Shown here: piece after piece, positions 1 to 16,206 of the stretch
Numbering within the stretch: the stretch's first letter is position 1
Layout: every line of letters starts with the position of its first letter
DNA from: Megachile rotundata
Taxonomy: Eukaryota > Arthropoda > Insecta > Hymenoptera > Megachilidae
Assembly (NCBI RefSeq): GCF_050947335.1
Contig: NW_027473314.1
Span: forward strand, 868,001 to 932,000
Direction of reading: 5' to 3'
Length of the DNA stretch: 64,000 nt
Position numbers and translations under genes: made by a program
Notes under the pieces: model-generated
The model's database searches: none
The model's input: only the letters and a program-made list of their open reading frames with translations
What the model was told of the DNA's origin: nothing

Positions 1-1505
1 TACAATCACAGTCATACAATCACAATCATACAATCACAATCATACAATCACAATCATACAATCACAATCATACAATCACAATTATACAATCACAGTCATA
101 CGATCACAATCATACGATCACAATCATACAATCGCAATCATACAATCACAATCATACAGAAACAATCATACAACCTTAATTATACAACCACAATCATACG
201 ATCACAATCATACAATCACAATCATACGATCACAATCATACAATCACAATCATACAATCACAATCATACAATCACAATCATACAATCACAATCATACAAT
301 CACAATTATACAATCACAGTCATACGATCACAATCATACGATCACAATCATACAATCACAATCATACAATCACAATCATACAATCACAATCATACAATCA
401 CAATCATACAATAGCAATCATACAATCACAGTCAAACAATCACAATCATAGAATCACAATCATACAATCACAATCATACAATCACAATCATACAATCACA
501 ATCATACAATCACAATCATACAATCACAATCATACAATCACAATCATTCAATCACAATCATACAATAGCAATCATACAATCACAGTCAAACAATCACAAT
601 CATAGAATCACAATCATACAATCACAATCATACAATCACAATCATACAATCACAATCACACAATCACAATCATACAATCACAATCATACAATCACAATCA
701 TACAATCACAATCATACAATCACAATCATACAATCACAATTATACAATCACAATCATACAATCACAATCATACAATCACAATCATACAATCGCAATCATA
801 CAATCACAATCATACAGAAACAATCATACAACCTTAATTATACAACCACAATCATACGATCACAATCATACAATCACAATCATACAATCACAATCATACA
901 ATCACAATCATACAATCACAATCATACAATCACAATCATACAATCACAATCATACAATCATAATCATACAATCACAATCATACAAGGACAATCATACAAT
1001 CACAATCATGCAGTCACAATCATACAATCGCAATCACACAACCACAATCATACAATCACAGTCATACAATCACAATCATACAATCACAATCATACAATCA
1101 CAATCATACAATCACAATCATACAATCACAATCATACAATCACTGTCATACAATCACAATCATACAATCACAGTCATACAATCACAATCATACAGTCACA
1201 ATCATACAATCACAATCATACAATCACAATCATACAATCGCAATCAAAGAATCACAATCATACGATCACAATCATACAATCACAATCATACAATCGCAAT
1301 CATACAATCGCAATCATACAATCACAATCATACAGAAACAATCATACAACCTAAATTATACAACCACAATCATACGATCACAATCATACAATCACAATCA
1401 TACAATCACAATCAAAGAATCACAATCATACAATCACAATCATACAATCACAATCATACAATCACAATCATACAATCGCAATCATACAATCACAATCATA
1501 CAGAA

Positions 1506-2051
1506 ACAATCATACAACCTTAATTATACAACCACAATCATACGATCACAATCATACAATCACAATCATACGATCACAATCATACAATCACAATCATACA
1601 ATCACAATCATACAATCACAATCATACAATCACAATCATACAATCACAATCATACAATCATAATCATACAATCACAATCATACAAGGACAATCATACAAT
1701 CACAATCATGCAGTCACAATCATACAATCGCAATCACACAACCACAATCATACAATCACAGTCATACAATCACAATCATACAATCACAATCATACAATCA
1801 CAATCATACAATCACAATTATACAATCACAGTCATACGATCACAATCATACGATCACAATCATACAATCACAATCATACAATCACAATCATACAATCACA
1901 ATCATACAATCACAATCATACAATAGCAATCATACAATCACAGTCAAACAATCACAATCATAGAATCACAATCATACAATCACAATCATACAATCACAAT
2001 CATACAATCACAATCATACAATCACAATCATACAATCACAATCATACAATC
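1506..2051 (+). repeat. 672-bp-offset repeat, copy 1
   Basis: This segment matches 2178-2723 at every position I compared, at an offset of 672 bp (48 monomers). It runs from just inside a P module (CAGAAAC, then ACCTTAATTA), through a Q module, into the first TAG-module monomer at 1921. The match breaks on the left because copy 2 has CAATCAC where this copy has CAGAAAC. It breaks on the right at a single A/G difference (2052 versus 2724). Confidence 0.85.
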
Positions 2052-2177
2052 ACAATCATTCAATCACAATCATACAATAGCAATCATACAATCACAGTCA
2101 AACAATCACAATCATAGAATCACAATCATACAATCACAATCATACAATCACAATCATACAATCACAATCACACAATC

Positions 2178-2723
2178 ACAATCATACAACCTTAATTATA
2201 CAACCACAATCATACGATCACAATCATACAATCACAATCATACGATCACAATCATACAATCACAATCATACAATCACAATCATACAATCACAATCATACA
2301 ATCACAATCATACAATCACAATCATACAATCATAATCATACAATCACAATCATACAAGGACAATCATACAATCACAATCATGCAGTCACAATCATACAAT
2401 CGCAATCACACAACCACAATCATACAATCACAGTCATACAATCACAATCATACAATCACAATCATACAATCACAATCATACAATCACAATTATACAATCA
2501 CAGTCATACGATCACAATCATACGATCACAATCATACAATCACAATCATACAATCACAATCATACAATCACAATCATACAATCACAATCATACAATAGCA
2601 ATCATACAATCACAGTCAAACAATCACAATCATAGAATCACAATCATACAATCACAATCATACAATCACAATCATACAATCACAATCATACAATCACAAT
2701 CATACAATCACAATCATACAATC
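2178..2723 (+). repeat. 672-bp-offset repeat, copy 2
   Basis: Partner of 1506-2051. Its P module lacks the CAGAAAC monomer and begins directly at ACCTTAATTA, so the duplication or conversion boundary falls within the P module. To the right it continues into CGCAATCAT and a new P module near 2763 instead of the second TAG monomer seen at 2075. Confidence 0.85.
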
Positions 2724-4190
2724 GCAATCATACAATCACAATCATACAGAAACAATCATACAACCTTAATTATACAACCACAATCATACGATCACAATCA
2801 TACAATCACAATCATACAATCACAATCATACAATCACAATCATACAATCACAATCATACAATCACAATCATACAATCACAATCATACAATCATAATCATA
2901 CAATCACAATCATACAAGGACAATCATACAATCACAATCGTGCAGTCACAATCATACAATCGCAATCACACAACCACAATCATACAATCACAGTCATACA
3001 ATCACAATTATACAATCACAATCATACAATCACAATCATACAATCACAATCATACAATCACAATCAAACAATCACAGTCATACAATCACAATCATACAAT
3101 CACAGTCATACAATCACAATCATACAGTCACAATCATACAATCACAATCATACAATCACAATCATACAATCGCAATCAAAGAATCACAATCATACGATCA
3201 CAATCATACTATCACAATCATACAATCGCAATCATACAATCGCAATCATACAATCACAATCATACAGAAACAATCATACAACCTAAATTATACAACCACA
3301 ATCATACGATCACAATCATACAATCACAATCATACAATCACAATCATACAATCGCAATCAAAGAATCACAATCATACGATCACAATCATACAATCACAAT
3401 TATACAATCACAATCATACAATCACAATCATACAATCACAATCATACAATCACAATCATACAATCACAATCTCACAATCACGATCATACAATAACGATCA
3501 TCCAATCACAATCATACAATCACAAACATACAGAAACAATCATACAATCGCTATCATACAATCACAATCATACAATCACAATCATACAATCACAATCATA
3601 CAATCACAATCATACAATCACAATCATACAATCACAATTATACAATCACAATCATACAATCACAATCATACAATCACAATCATACAATCACAATCATACA
3701 ATCACGATCATACAATCACAATCATACAATCACAATCATACAATCACAATCATACAATCACAATCATACAATCACAATCATACAATCGCAATCAAAGAAT
3801 CACAATCATACGATCACAATCATACAATCACAATCATACAATCACAATCATACAATCGCAATCATACAATCACAATCATGCAGAAACAATCATACAACCT
3901 TAATTATACAACCACAATCATACGATCACAATCATACAATCACAATCATACAATCACAATCATACAATCACAATCATACAATCATAATCATACAATCACA
4001 ATCATACAATCACAATCATGCAGTCACAATCATACAATCGCAATCACACAACCACAATCTTACAATCACAATCATACGATCACAATCATACGATCACAAT
4101 CATACCATCACAATCATACAATCACAATCATACAATCACAATCATACAATCACAAGCATACGATCACAATCATACAATCACAATCATTCA

Positions 4191-4980
4191 ATCACAATCT
4201 CACAATCACAATCATACAGTCACAATCATACAGTCACAATCATAGAATCACAATCACACAATCACAATCATACAATCAAAATCATACAATCACAATCACA
4301 ATCATACAATCACAATCATACAATCATAATCATACAATCACAATCATACAATGACAATCATACAATCACAATCATACAGTCACAGTCATACAATCGCAAT
4401 CACACAATCACAATCTTACAATCACAATCATACAATCACAATCATACAATCACAATCATAGAATCACAATCATACAATCACAATCATACAATCACAATCA
4501 TACAATCACAATCATACAATCGCAATAAAAGAATCACAATCATACAATCACAATCATACAATCACAATCATACAATAGCAATCATACAATCCCAATCAAA
4601 CAATCACAATCATAGAATCACAATCATACAATCACAATCATACAATCACAATCAAGCAATCACAATCATACAATCACAATCATACAATCACAATCATAAA
4701 ATCAAAATCATACAATCACAATCACACAATCACAATCATACAATCACAATCATACAATCACTATCATACAATCACAATCATACAATCACAATCATACAAT
4801 CACAATCATACAATCACAATCATACAATCACAATCATACAATCACAATCATACAATCACAATCATACAATCACAATCACACAATCACAATCATACAATCA
4901 CAATCATACAATCACAATCAAACAATCACAATCATACAATCGCAAACATACAATCACAATCATACAATCACAATCATACA
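4191..4980 (+). repeat. 790-bp tandem duplication, copy 1
   Basis: Every line of sequence I compared between this copy and 4981-5770 is identical, so the pair looks perfect. The unit is 56 monomers plus one 6-bp insertion (20-bp monomer at 4285). It carries variants not seen elsewhere in the window: CGCAATAAAAGAATC, CCCAATCAAAC, ATCAAGCAATC and CATAAAATCAAAATC. The junction falls at the monomer ATCACAATCTCAC. Perfect identity implies a very recent duplication, gene conversion or an assembly error. Confidence 0.93.
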
Positions 4981-5770
4981 ATCACAATCTCACAATCACA
5001 ATCATACAGTCACAATCATACAGTCACAATCATAGAATCACAATCACACAATCACAATCATACAATCAAAATCATACAATCACAATCACAATCATACAAT
5101 CACAATCATACAATCATAATCATACAATCACAATCATACAATGACAATCATACAATCACAATCATACAGTCACAGTCATACAATCGCAATCACACAATCA
5201 CAATCTTACAATCACAATCATACAATCACAATCATACAATCACAATCATAGAATCACAATCATACAATCACAATCATACAATCACAATCATACAATCACA
5301 ATCATACAATCGCAATAAAAGAATCACAATCATACAATCACAATCATACAATCACAATCATACAATAGCAATCATACAATCCCAATCAAACAATCACAAT
5401 CATAGAATCACAATCATACAATCACAATCATACAATCACAATCAAGCAATCACAATCATACAATCACAATCATACAATCACAATCATAAAATCAAAATCA
5501 TACAATCACAATCACACAATCACAATCATACAATCACAATCATACAATCACTATCATACAATCACAATCATACAATCACAATCATACAATCACAATCATA
5601 CAATCACAATCATACAATCACAATCATACAATCACAATCATACAATCACAATCATACAATCACAATCACACAATCACAATCATACAATCACAATCATACA
5701 ATCACAATCAAACAATCACAATCATACAATCGCAAACATACAATCACAATCATACAATCACAATCATACA
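4981..5770 (+). repeat. 790-bp tandem duplication, copy 2
   Basis: Directly abuts copy 1. Its own 6-bp insertion is at 5075-5094. After 5770 the match stops: copy 1 is followed by ATCACAATCTCAC, while this copy is followed by ATCACAATCATTCAATC. Confidence 0.93.
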
Positions 5771-6520
5771 ATCACAATCATTCAATCACAATCAAAGAAT
5801 CACAATCATACGATCACAATCATACAATCACAATCATACAATCACAATCATAGAATCACAATCATACAATCACACTCGTACAATCACAATCATACAATCG
5901 CAATCATACAATCGCAATCAAAGAATCACAATCATACGATCACAATCATACAGTCACAATCATACAATCACAATCATACAATCGCAATCATACAATCACA
6001 ATCATACAGAAACAATCATACAACCTTAATTATACAACCACAATCATACGATCACAATCATACAATCACAATCATACAATCACAATCATACTATCACAAT
6101 CATACAATCACAATCATACAATCACAATCATACAATCACAATCATACAATGACAATCATACAATCACAATCAAAGAATCACAATCATACAATCACAATCA
6201 TACAATCACAATCATACAATCACAATCATACAATCGCAATCATACAATCACAATCATACAGAAACAATCATACAACCTTAATTATACAACCACAATCATA
6301 CGATCACAATCATACAATCACAATCATACGATCACAATCATACAATCACAATCATACAATCACAATCATACAATCACAATCATACAATCACAATCATACA
6401 ATCACAATCATACAATCATAATCATACAATCACAATCATACAAGGACAATCATACAATCACAATCATGCAGTCACAATCATACAATCGCAATCACACAAC
6501 CACAATCATACAATCACAGT
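5771..6520 (+). repeat. Linker segment with two P modules
   Basis: Plain monomers plus P modules near 6023 and 6275, only about 252 bp apart, and one Q module near 6441. It also has a rare CACTCGTAC monomer near 5876. The P-to-Q order then leads into the first copy of the 7.3-kb unit. I see no gene or non-satellite sequence here. Confidence 0.8.
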
Positions 6521-8908
6521 CATACAATCACAATCATACAATCACAATCATACAATCACAATCATACAATCGCAATCAAAGAATCGCAATCAAAGAATCA
6601 CAATCATACGATCACAATCATACAATCACAATCATACAATCACAATCATACAATCGCAATCATACAATCACAATCATACAATTACTATCATACAATCACA
6701 ATCATTCAATCGCAATCATACAATCACAATCTCACAATCACGATCATACAATCACGATCATACAATCACAATCTCACAATCACAATCACACAATCACAAT
6801 CATACAATCACAATCATACAATCATAATCATACAATCGCAATCATGCAATCACAATCATACAGAAACAATCATACAATCACTATCATACAATCACAATCA
6901 TACAATCACAATCATACCATCACAATCATCCAATCACAATCATACAATCTCAATCATACAATCGCAATCATACAGTCACAAACATGCAGAAACAATCATA
7001 CAATCACTATCATACAATCACAATCATACAATCACAATCATACAATCACAATTATACAATCACAATCATACAATCACAATCATACAATCACAATCATACA
7101 ATCACAATCATACAATCACAATCATACAATCACAATCATACAATCACAATCATACAGTCACAATCATGCAATCACAATCATACAATCACAATCATACAAT
7201 CACAATCATACAATCACAATCATACAATCACAGTCATACCTTCACAATCATACAATCACAATCATACAATCACAATCATACAATCACAATCATACAATCA
7301 CAATCATACAATCACAATCATACAATCACAGTCATACAATCACAGTCATACAATCACAGTCATACAATCACAATCATACAGTCACAATCATACAATCACA
7401 ATCATACAATCACAATCATACAATCACAATCAGACAATCACAATCATACAATCACAATCATACAATCACAATCATACAATCACAATCATAGGATCACAAT
7501 CATACAATCACAATCATACAATCACAATCATACAATCACAATCATACAATCACAATCGTAGAATCGCAATCAAAGAATCACAATCATACGATCACAATCA
7601 TACAATCACAATCATACAATCACAATCATACAATCGCAATCATACAATCACAATCATACAGAAACAATCATACAACCTTAATTATACAACCACAATCATA
7701 CGATCACAATCATACAATCACAATCATACAATCACAATCATACAATCACAATCATACAATCACAATCATACAATCACAATCATACAATCATAATCATACA
7801 ATCACAATCATACAAGGACAATCATACAATCACAATCATGCAGTCACAATCATACAATCGCAATCACACAACCACAAGCTTACAATCACAATCATACGAT
7901 CACAATCATACGATCACAATCATACCATCACAATCATACAATCACAATCATACAATCACAATCATACAATCACAAGCATACGATCACAATCATACAATCA
8001 CAATCATACAATCACAATCTCACAATCTCAATCATACAGTCACAATCATACAATCACAATCATAGAATCACAATCATACAATCACAATCATACAATCAAA
8101 ATCATACAATCACAATCACATTCATACAATCACAATCATACAATCATAATCATACAATCACAATCATACAATGACAATCATACAATCACAATCATACAGT
8201 CACAGTCATACAATCGCAATCACACAATCACCATCTTACAATCACAATCATACGATCACAATCATACTATCACAATCATACAATCACAATCATACAATCA
8301 CAATCATACAATCACAATCATACAATCAAAATCATACAATCACAATCACATTCATACAATCACAATCATGCAATCATAATCATACAATCGCAATCATGCA
8401 ATCACAATCATACAGAAACAGTCATACAATCACTATCATACAATCATAATCATACAATCACAATCATACCATCACAATCATCCAATCACAATCATACAAT
8501 CACAGTCATACAATCACAGTCATTCAATCACAGTCATACAATCACAATCATACAATCACAGTCATACAATCACAGTCATACAGTCACAGTCATACAGTCA
8601 CAATCATACAGTCACAATCATACAATCACAATCATACAATCACAATCATACAATCACAATCATACAATCACAATCATACAATCACAATCAAACAGTCAGA
8701 ATCATACAATCACAATCATACAATCACGATCATACAATCACGATCATACAATCACGATCATACAATCACAATCATACCATCACAGTCATACAATTACAAT
8801 CATACAATCACAATAATACAATCATAATCACAAAATCACAATCATACAATCACAACCATACAATCACAATCATACAATCACAATCATACAATCACAATCA
8901 TACAATCA
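6521..8908 (+). repeat. 7.3-kb unit, copy 1, part A
   Basis: Matches 13819-16206 at an offset of 7,298 bp wherever I compared. Landmarks in order are a K module at 6571, CAAACATGCAG at 6979, a P module near 7673, a Q module near 7813, an AAGCTT at 7876, 6-bp insertions at 8105 and 8335, and AAACAGTCAGAATC at 8690. That last landmark is followed by three CACGATC monomers. One clear difference from copy 2 is CTCAATCAT near 8028, where copy 2 has CACAATCAT. Confidence 0.9.
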
Positions 8909-10951
8909 CAGTCATACAATCACAATCATACAATCACAATCATACAATCACAATCATACAATCACAATCATACAATCACAGTCATACAATCACAGTCATA
9001 CAATCACAGTCATACAATCACAGTCATACAGTCACAGTCATACAGTCACAATCATACAGTCACAATCATACAATCACAATCATACAATCACAATCATACA
9101 ATCACAATCATACCATCACAATCATACGATCACAATCATACAATCACAATCATACAATCACAATCATAGAATCACAATCATACAATCACAATCATACAAT
9201 CACAATCATACAATCACAATCATACAATCACAATCATACAATCACAATCATACAATCGCAATCAAAGAATCACAATCATACGATCACAATCATACAATCA
9301 CAATCATACAATCACAATCATACAATCGCAATCATACAATCACAATCATACAGAAACAATCATACAACCTTAATTATACAACCACAATCATACGATCACA
9401 ATCATACAATCACAATCATACAATCACAATCATACAATCACAATCATACAATCACAATCATACAATCACAATCATACAATCACAATCATACAATCATAAT
9501 CATACGATCACAATCATACAAGGACAATCATACAATCACAATCATGCAGTCACAATCATACAATCACAATCATACAATCACAATCATACAATCACAATCA
9601 TACAGTCACAATCATGCAATCACAATCATACAATCACAATCATACAATCACAATCATACAGTCACAATCATACAATCACAATCCTACAATCACAATCATA
9701 CTATCACAATCATACAATCGCAATCAAAGAATCACAATCATACGATCACAATCTTACAATCACAATCGTACAATCACAATCATACAATCACAATCATGCA
9801 ATCACAATCATACAATCACAATCATACAATCACAATCATACAATCACAATCATACAATCACAAGCATACAATCACAATCATACAATCACAGTCATACAAT
9901 CACAATCATACAATCACAATCATACAATCGCAATCAAAGAATCACAATCATACGATCACAATCATACGATCACAATCATACAATCACATTCATACAATCA
10001 CAATCATACAATCACAATCATACAATCACAATCATACAATCACAATCATACAATCACAATCATACAATCACAATCATACAATGACTATCATACAATCACA
10101 ATCATACAATCACAATCATACAATCACAATCATACAATCACAATCATACAATCACAATCATACAATCACAATCATACAATCACAATCTTACAATCACAAT
10201 CATACTATCACAATCATACAATCACAATCATACAATCACAATCTCACAATCACGATCATACAATAACGATCATCCAATCACAATCATACAATCACAATCA
10301 TACAATCGCAATCATACAATCACAAACATGCAGAAACAATCATACAATCACTATCATACAATCACAATCATACAATCACAATCATACAATCACAATCATA
10401 CAATCACAATCATACAATCGCAATCAAAGAATCGCAATCAAAGAATCACAATCATACGATCACAATCATACAATCACAATCATACAATCACAATCATACA
10501 AACGCAATCATACAATCACAATCATACAATTACTATCATACAATCACAATCATTCAATCGCAATCATACAATCACAATCTCACAATCACGATCATACAAT
10601 CACGATCATACAATCACAATCTCACAATCACAATCACACAATCACAATCATACAATCACAATCATACAATCATAATCATACAATCGCAATCATGCAATCA
10701 CAATCATACAATCACAATCATACAATCACAATCATACAATCACAATCATACAATCACAATCATACAATCACAATCATACAGTCACAATCATGCAATCACA
10801 ATCATACAATCACAATCATACAATCACAATCATACAATCACAATCATACAATCACAATCATACAGACACAATCATGCAATCACAATCATACAATCACAAT
10901 CATACAATCACAATCATACAATCACAATCATACAATCACAATCATACAATC
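8909..10951 (+). repeat. 7.3-kb unit, copy 1, part X (absent from copy 2)
   Basis: About 2,044 bp (146 monomers) lie here between parts A and B, while in copy 2 parts A and B are joined directly near 16206. The segment contains a P module near 9363, a Q module near 9519, the T cassette (9360-10340), an R module at 10261, CAAACATGCAG at 10323 and a K module at 10419. Several CAGTC-rich monomers lie at 8905-9065. Whether X was lost from copy 2 or gained by copy 1 cannot be settled here; loss of a whole number of monomers by unequal pairing is the simpler reading. Confidence 0.85.
9360..10340 (+). repeat. T cassette, copy 1 (P-Q-ATGCAATC-R)
   Basis: A P module, a Q module with the variant CATACGATC just before CAAGGACAAT, a CAGTCACAATCATGCAATC pair, ATCCTACAATC, TACTATC, CGCAATCAAAG, CACAAGCATAC, CACATTCAT, TGACTATC and an R module appear in this order. 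The same order recurs at about 29640-30560 and 44450-45360. This copy has ATCACAATCCTAC where the other two have ATCACTATCCTAC, so it is the outlier of the three. Confidence 0.75.
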
Positions 10952-13818
10952 ACAATCCTACAATCACAATCATACAATCACAATCATACAATCACAATCA
11001 TACAATTACAATCATACAATCACAATCATACAATCCCAATCATACAATCGCAATCAAAGAATCGCAATCAAAGAATCACAGTCATACGATCACAATCATA
11101 CAATCACAATCATACAATCACAATCATACAATCGCAATCATACAATCACAATCATACAATCACAATCATTCAATCACAATCATTCAATCGCAATCATACA
11201 ATCACAATCTCACAATCACGATCATACAATCACGATCATACAATCACAATCTCACAATCACAATCACACAATCACAATCATCCAATCACAATCATACAAT
11301 CATAATCATACAATCGCAATCATGCAATCACAATCATACAGTCACAATCATGCAATCACAATCATACAATCACAATCATACAATCACAATCATACAATCA
11401 CAATCATACAATCACAATCATACAGACACAATCATGCAATCACAATCATACAATCACAATCATACAATCACAATCATACAATCACAATCATACAATCACA
11501 ATCATACAATCACAATCCTACAATCACAATCATACAATCACAATCATACAATCACAATCATACAATTACAATCATACAATCACAATCATACAATCACAAT
11601 CATACAATCGCAATCAAAGAATCGCAATCAAAGAATCACAGTCATACGATCACAATCATACAATCACAATCATACAATCACAATCATACAATCGCAATCA
11701 TACAATCACAATCACACAATTACTATCATACAATCACAATCATTCAATCACAATCATTCAATCGCAATCATACAATCACAATCTCACAATCACGATCATA
11801 CAATCACGATCATACAATCACAATCTCACAATCACAATCACACAATCACAATCATCCAATCACAATCATACAATCACAGTCATACAATCACGGTCATACA
11901 ATCACAGTCATACAATCACAATCATACAGTCACAATCATACAATCACAATCATACAATCACAATCATACAATCACAATCATACAATCACAATCATACAAT
12001 CACAATCATAGAATCACAATCATACAATCACAATCATACAATCACAATCATACAATCACAATCATAGAATCGCAATCAAAGAATCACAATCATACGATCA
12101 CAATCATACAATCACAATCATACAATCACAATCATACAATCGCAATCATACAATCACAATCATACAGAAACAATCATACAACCTTAATTATACAACCACA
12201 ATCATACGATCACAATCATACAATCACAATCATACAATCACAATCATACAATCACAATCATACAATCACAATCATACAATCACAACCATACAATCATAAT
12301 CATACAATCACAATCATACAAGGACAATCATACAATCACAATCATGCAGTCACAATCATACAATCGCAATCACACAACCACAATCTTACAATCACAATCA
12401 TACGATCACAATCATACGATCACAATCATACCATCACAATCATACAATCACAATCATACAATCACAATCATACAATCACAAGCATACGATCACAATCATA
12501 CAATCACAATCATACAATCACAATCTCACAATCACAATCATACAGTCACAATCATACAATCACAATCATAGAATCACAATCATACAATCACAATCATACA
12601 ATCAAAATCATACAATCACAATCACATTCATACAATCACAATCATACAATCATAATCATACAATCACAATCATACAATGACAATCATACAATCACAATCA
12701 TACAGTCACAGTCATACAATCGCAATCACACAATCACAATCTTAGAATCACCATCATACGATCACAATCATACTATCACAATCATACAATCACAATCATA
12801 CAATCACAATCATACAATCACAATCATACAATCACAATCATACAATCACAATCATACAATCACCATCATACAATCACAATCATACAATCACAATCATACA
12901 ATCACAATCATACAATCACAATCATACAATCACAATCATACAATCACAATCATACAATCGCAATCATACAATCGCAATCATACAATCGCAATCATACAAT
13001 CGCAATCAAAGAATCACAATCATACGATCACAATCATACAATCACAATCATACAATCACAATCATACAATCACAATCATACAATCACAATCATACAATCA
13101 CAATCATACAATCACAATCATACAATCACAATCATACAATCACAATCATACAATCACAATCATACAATCACAATCATACCATGACTATCATACAATCACA
13201 ATCATACAATCACAATCATACAATCACAATCATACAATCACAATCATACAATCACAATCATACAATCACAATCATACAATCACAATCATACAATCACAAT
13301 CATACAATCACAATCATACTATCACAATCATACAATCACAATCATACAATCACAATCTCACAATCACGATCGTACAATAACGATCATCCAATCACAATCA
13401 TACAATCACAATCATACAATCGCAATCATACAATCACAAACATACAGAAACAATCATACAATCACTATCATACAATCACAATCATACAATCACAATCATA
13501 CAATCACAATCATACAATCACAATCATACAATCACAATCATACAATCACAATCATACAATCACAATCATACAGTCACAATCATGCAATCACAATCATACA
13601 ATCACAATCATACAGTCACAATCATACAATCACAATCATACAATCACAATCATGCAATCACAATCATGCAATCACAATCATACAATCACAATCATACAAT
13701 CACAATCATGCAATCACAATCATACAATCACAATCATACAATCACAATCATACAATCACAATCATACAATCACAGTCATACAATCACAATCATTCAATCA
13801 CAATCATACAATGACTAT
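10952..13818 (+). repeat. 7.3-kb unit, copy 1, part B
   Basis: Matches 16206-19086 at an offset of 5,254 bp up to about 11100 and 5,268 bp afterwards; the change is one extra ATTACTATC monomer in the second copy. Landmarks are K modules at 11049 and 11609, both followed by the variant CACAGTCATACGATC, then P near 12181, Q near 12319, the 6-bp insertion at 12611, and TGACTATC near 13182. An R module sits at 13375 and CAAACATACAG near 13438. Similarity continues to about 13868, where part A of the second copy has begun. Confidence 0.88.
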
Positions 13819-16206
13819 CATACAATCACAATCATACAATCACAATCATACAATCACAATCATACAATCGCAATCAAAGAATCGCAATCAAAGAATCACA
13901 ATCATACGATCACAATCATACAATCACAATCATACAATCACAATCATACAATCGCAATCATACAATCACAATCATACAATTACTATCATACAATCACAAT
14001 CATTCAATCGCAATCATACAATCACAATCTCACAATCACGATCATACAATCACGATCATACAATCACAATCTCACAATCACAATCACACAATCACAATCA
14101 TACAATCACAATCATACAATCATAATCATACAATCGCAATCATGCAATCACAATCATACAGAAACAATCATACAATCACTATCATACAATCACAATCATA
14201 CAATCACAATCATACCATCACAATCATCCAATCACAATCATACAATCTCAATCATACAATCGCAATCATACAGTCACAAACATGCAGAAACAATCATACA
14301 ATCACTATCATACAATCACAATCATACAATCACAATCATACAATCACAATTATACAATCACAATCATACAATCACAATCATACAATCACAATCATACAAT
14401 CACAATCATACAATCACAATCATACAATCACAATCATACAATCACAATCATACAGTCACAATCATGCAATCACAATCATACAATCACAATCATACAATCA
14501 CAATCATACAATCACAATCATACAATCACAGTCATACCTTCACAATCATACAATCACAATCATACAATCACAATCATACAATCACAATCATACAATCACA
14601 ATCATACAATCACAATCATACAATCACAGTCATACAATCACAGTCATACAATCACAGTCATACAATCACAATCATACAGTCACAATCATACAATCACAAT
14701 CATACAATCACAATCATACAATCACAATCAGACAATCACAATCATACAATCACAATCATACAATCACAATCATACAATCACAATCATAGGATCACAATCA
14801 TACAATCACAATCATACAATCACAATCATACAATCACAATCATACAATCACAATCGTAGAATCGCAATCAAAGAATCACAATCATACGATCACAATCATA
14901 CAATCACAATCATACAATCACAATCATACAATCGCAATCATACAATCACAATCATACAGAAACAATCATACAACCTTAATTATACAACCACAATCATACG
15001 ATCACAATCATACAATCACAATCATACAATCACAATCATACAATCACAATCATACAATCACAATCATACAATCACAATCATACAATCATAATCATACAAT
15101 CACAATCATACAAGGACAATCATACAATCACAATCATGCAGTCACAATCATACAATCGCAATCACACAACCACAAGCTTACAATCACAATCATACGATCA
15201 CAATCATACGATCACAATCATACCATCACAATCATACAATCACAATCATACAATCACAATCATACAATCACAAGCATACGATCACAATCATACAATCACA
15301 ATCATACAATCACAATCTCACAATCACAATCATACAGTCACAATCATACAATCACAATCATAGAATCACAATCATACAATCACAATCATACAATCAAAAT
15401 CATACAATCACAATCACATTCATACAATCACAATCATACAATCATAATCATACAATCACAATCATACAATGACAATCATACAATCACAATCATACAGTCA
15501 CAGTCATACAATCGCAATCACACAATCACCATCTTACAATCACAATCATACGATCACAATCATACTATCACAATCATACAATCACAATCATACAATCACA
15601 ATCATACAATCACAATCATACAATCAAAATCATACAATCACAATCACATTCATACAATCACAATCATGCAATCATAATCATACAATCGCAATCATGCAAT
15701 CACAATCATACAGAAACAGTCATACAATCACTATCATACAATCATAATCATACAATCACAATCATACCATCACAATCATCCAATCACAATCATACAATCA
15801 CAGTCATACAATCACAGTCATTCAATCACAGTCATACAATCACAATCATACAATCACAGTCATACAATCACAGTCATACAGTCACAGTCATACAGTCACA
15901 ATCATACAGTCACAATCATACAATCACAATCATACAATCACAATCATACAATCACAATCATACAATCACAATCATACAATCACAATCAAACAGTCAGAAT
16001 CATACAATCACAATCATACAATCACGATCATACAATCACGATCATACAATCACGATCATACAATCACAATCATACCATCACAGTCATACAATTACAATCA
16101 TACAATCACAATAATACAATCATAATCACAAAATCACAATCATACAATCACAACCATACAATCACAATCATACAATCACAATCATACAATCACAATCATA
16201 CAATCA
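13819..16206 (+). repeat. 7.3-kb unit, copy 2, part A
   Basis: Second copy of 6521-8908. It repeats in order the K module at 13869, CAAACATGCAG at 14277, P near 14973, Q near 15113, AAGCTT at 15174, 6-bp insertions at 15403 and 15633, and AAACAGTCAGAATC at 15988. It then passes directly into part B, skipping part X. Confidence 0.9.

Larger units (their letters stand above)
1..4190 (+). repeat. Left block of mixed P, Q and TAG modules
   Basis: This stretch carries P modules near 174, 831, 1349, 1517, 2189, 2763, 3281 and 3897, and Q modules near 983, 1684, 2357 and 2918. It also has TAG-module monomers at 409, 563, 1921, 2075 and 2593. The pairs 409/563 and 1921/2075 have the same 154-bp (11-monomer) spacing and lie 1,512 bp (108 monomers) apart. 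The P modules near 1349 and 3281 share a rare form, CCTAAATTATA. The stretch from about 1008 resembles the stretch from about 2940 (offset 1,932 bp). The block therefore looks like several overlapping duplications rather than one regular higher-order unit. Confidence 0.85.
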
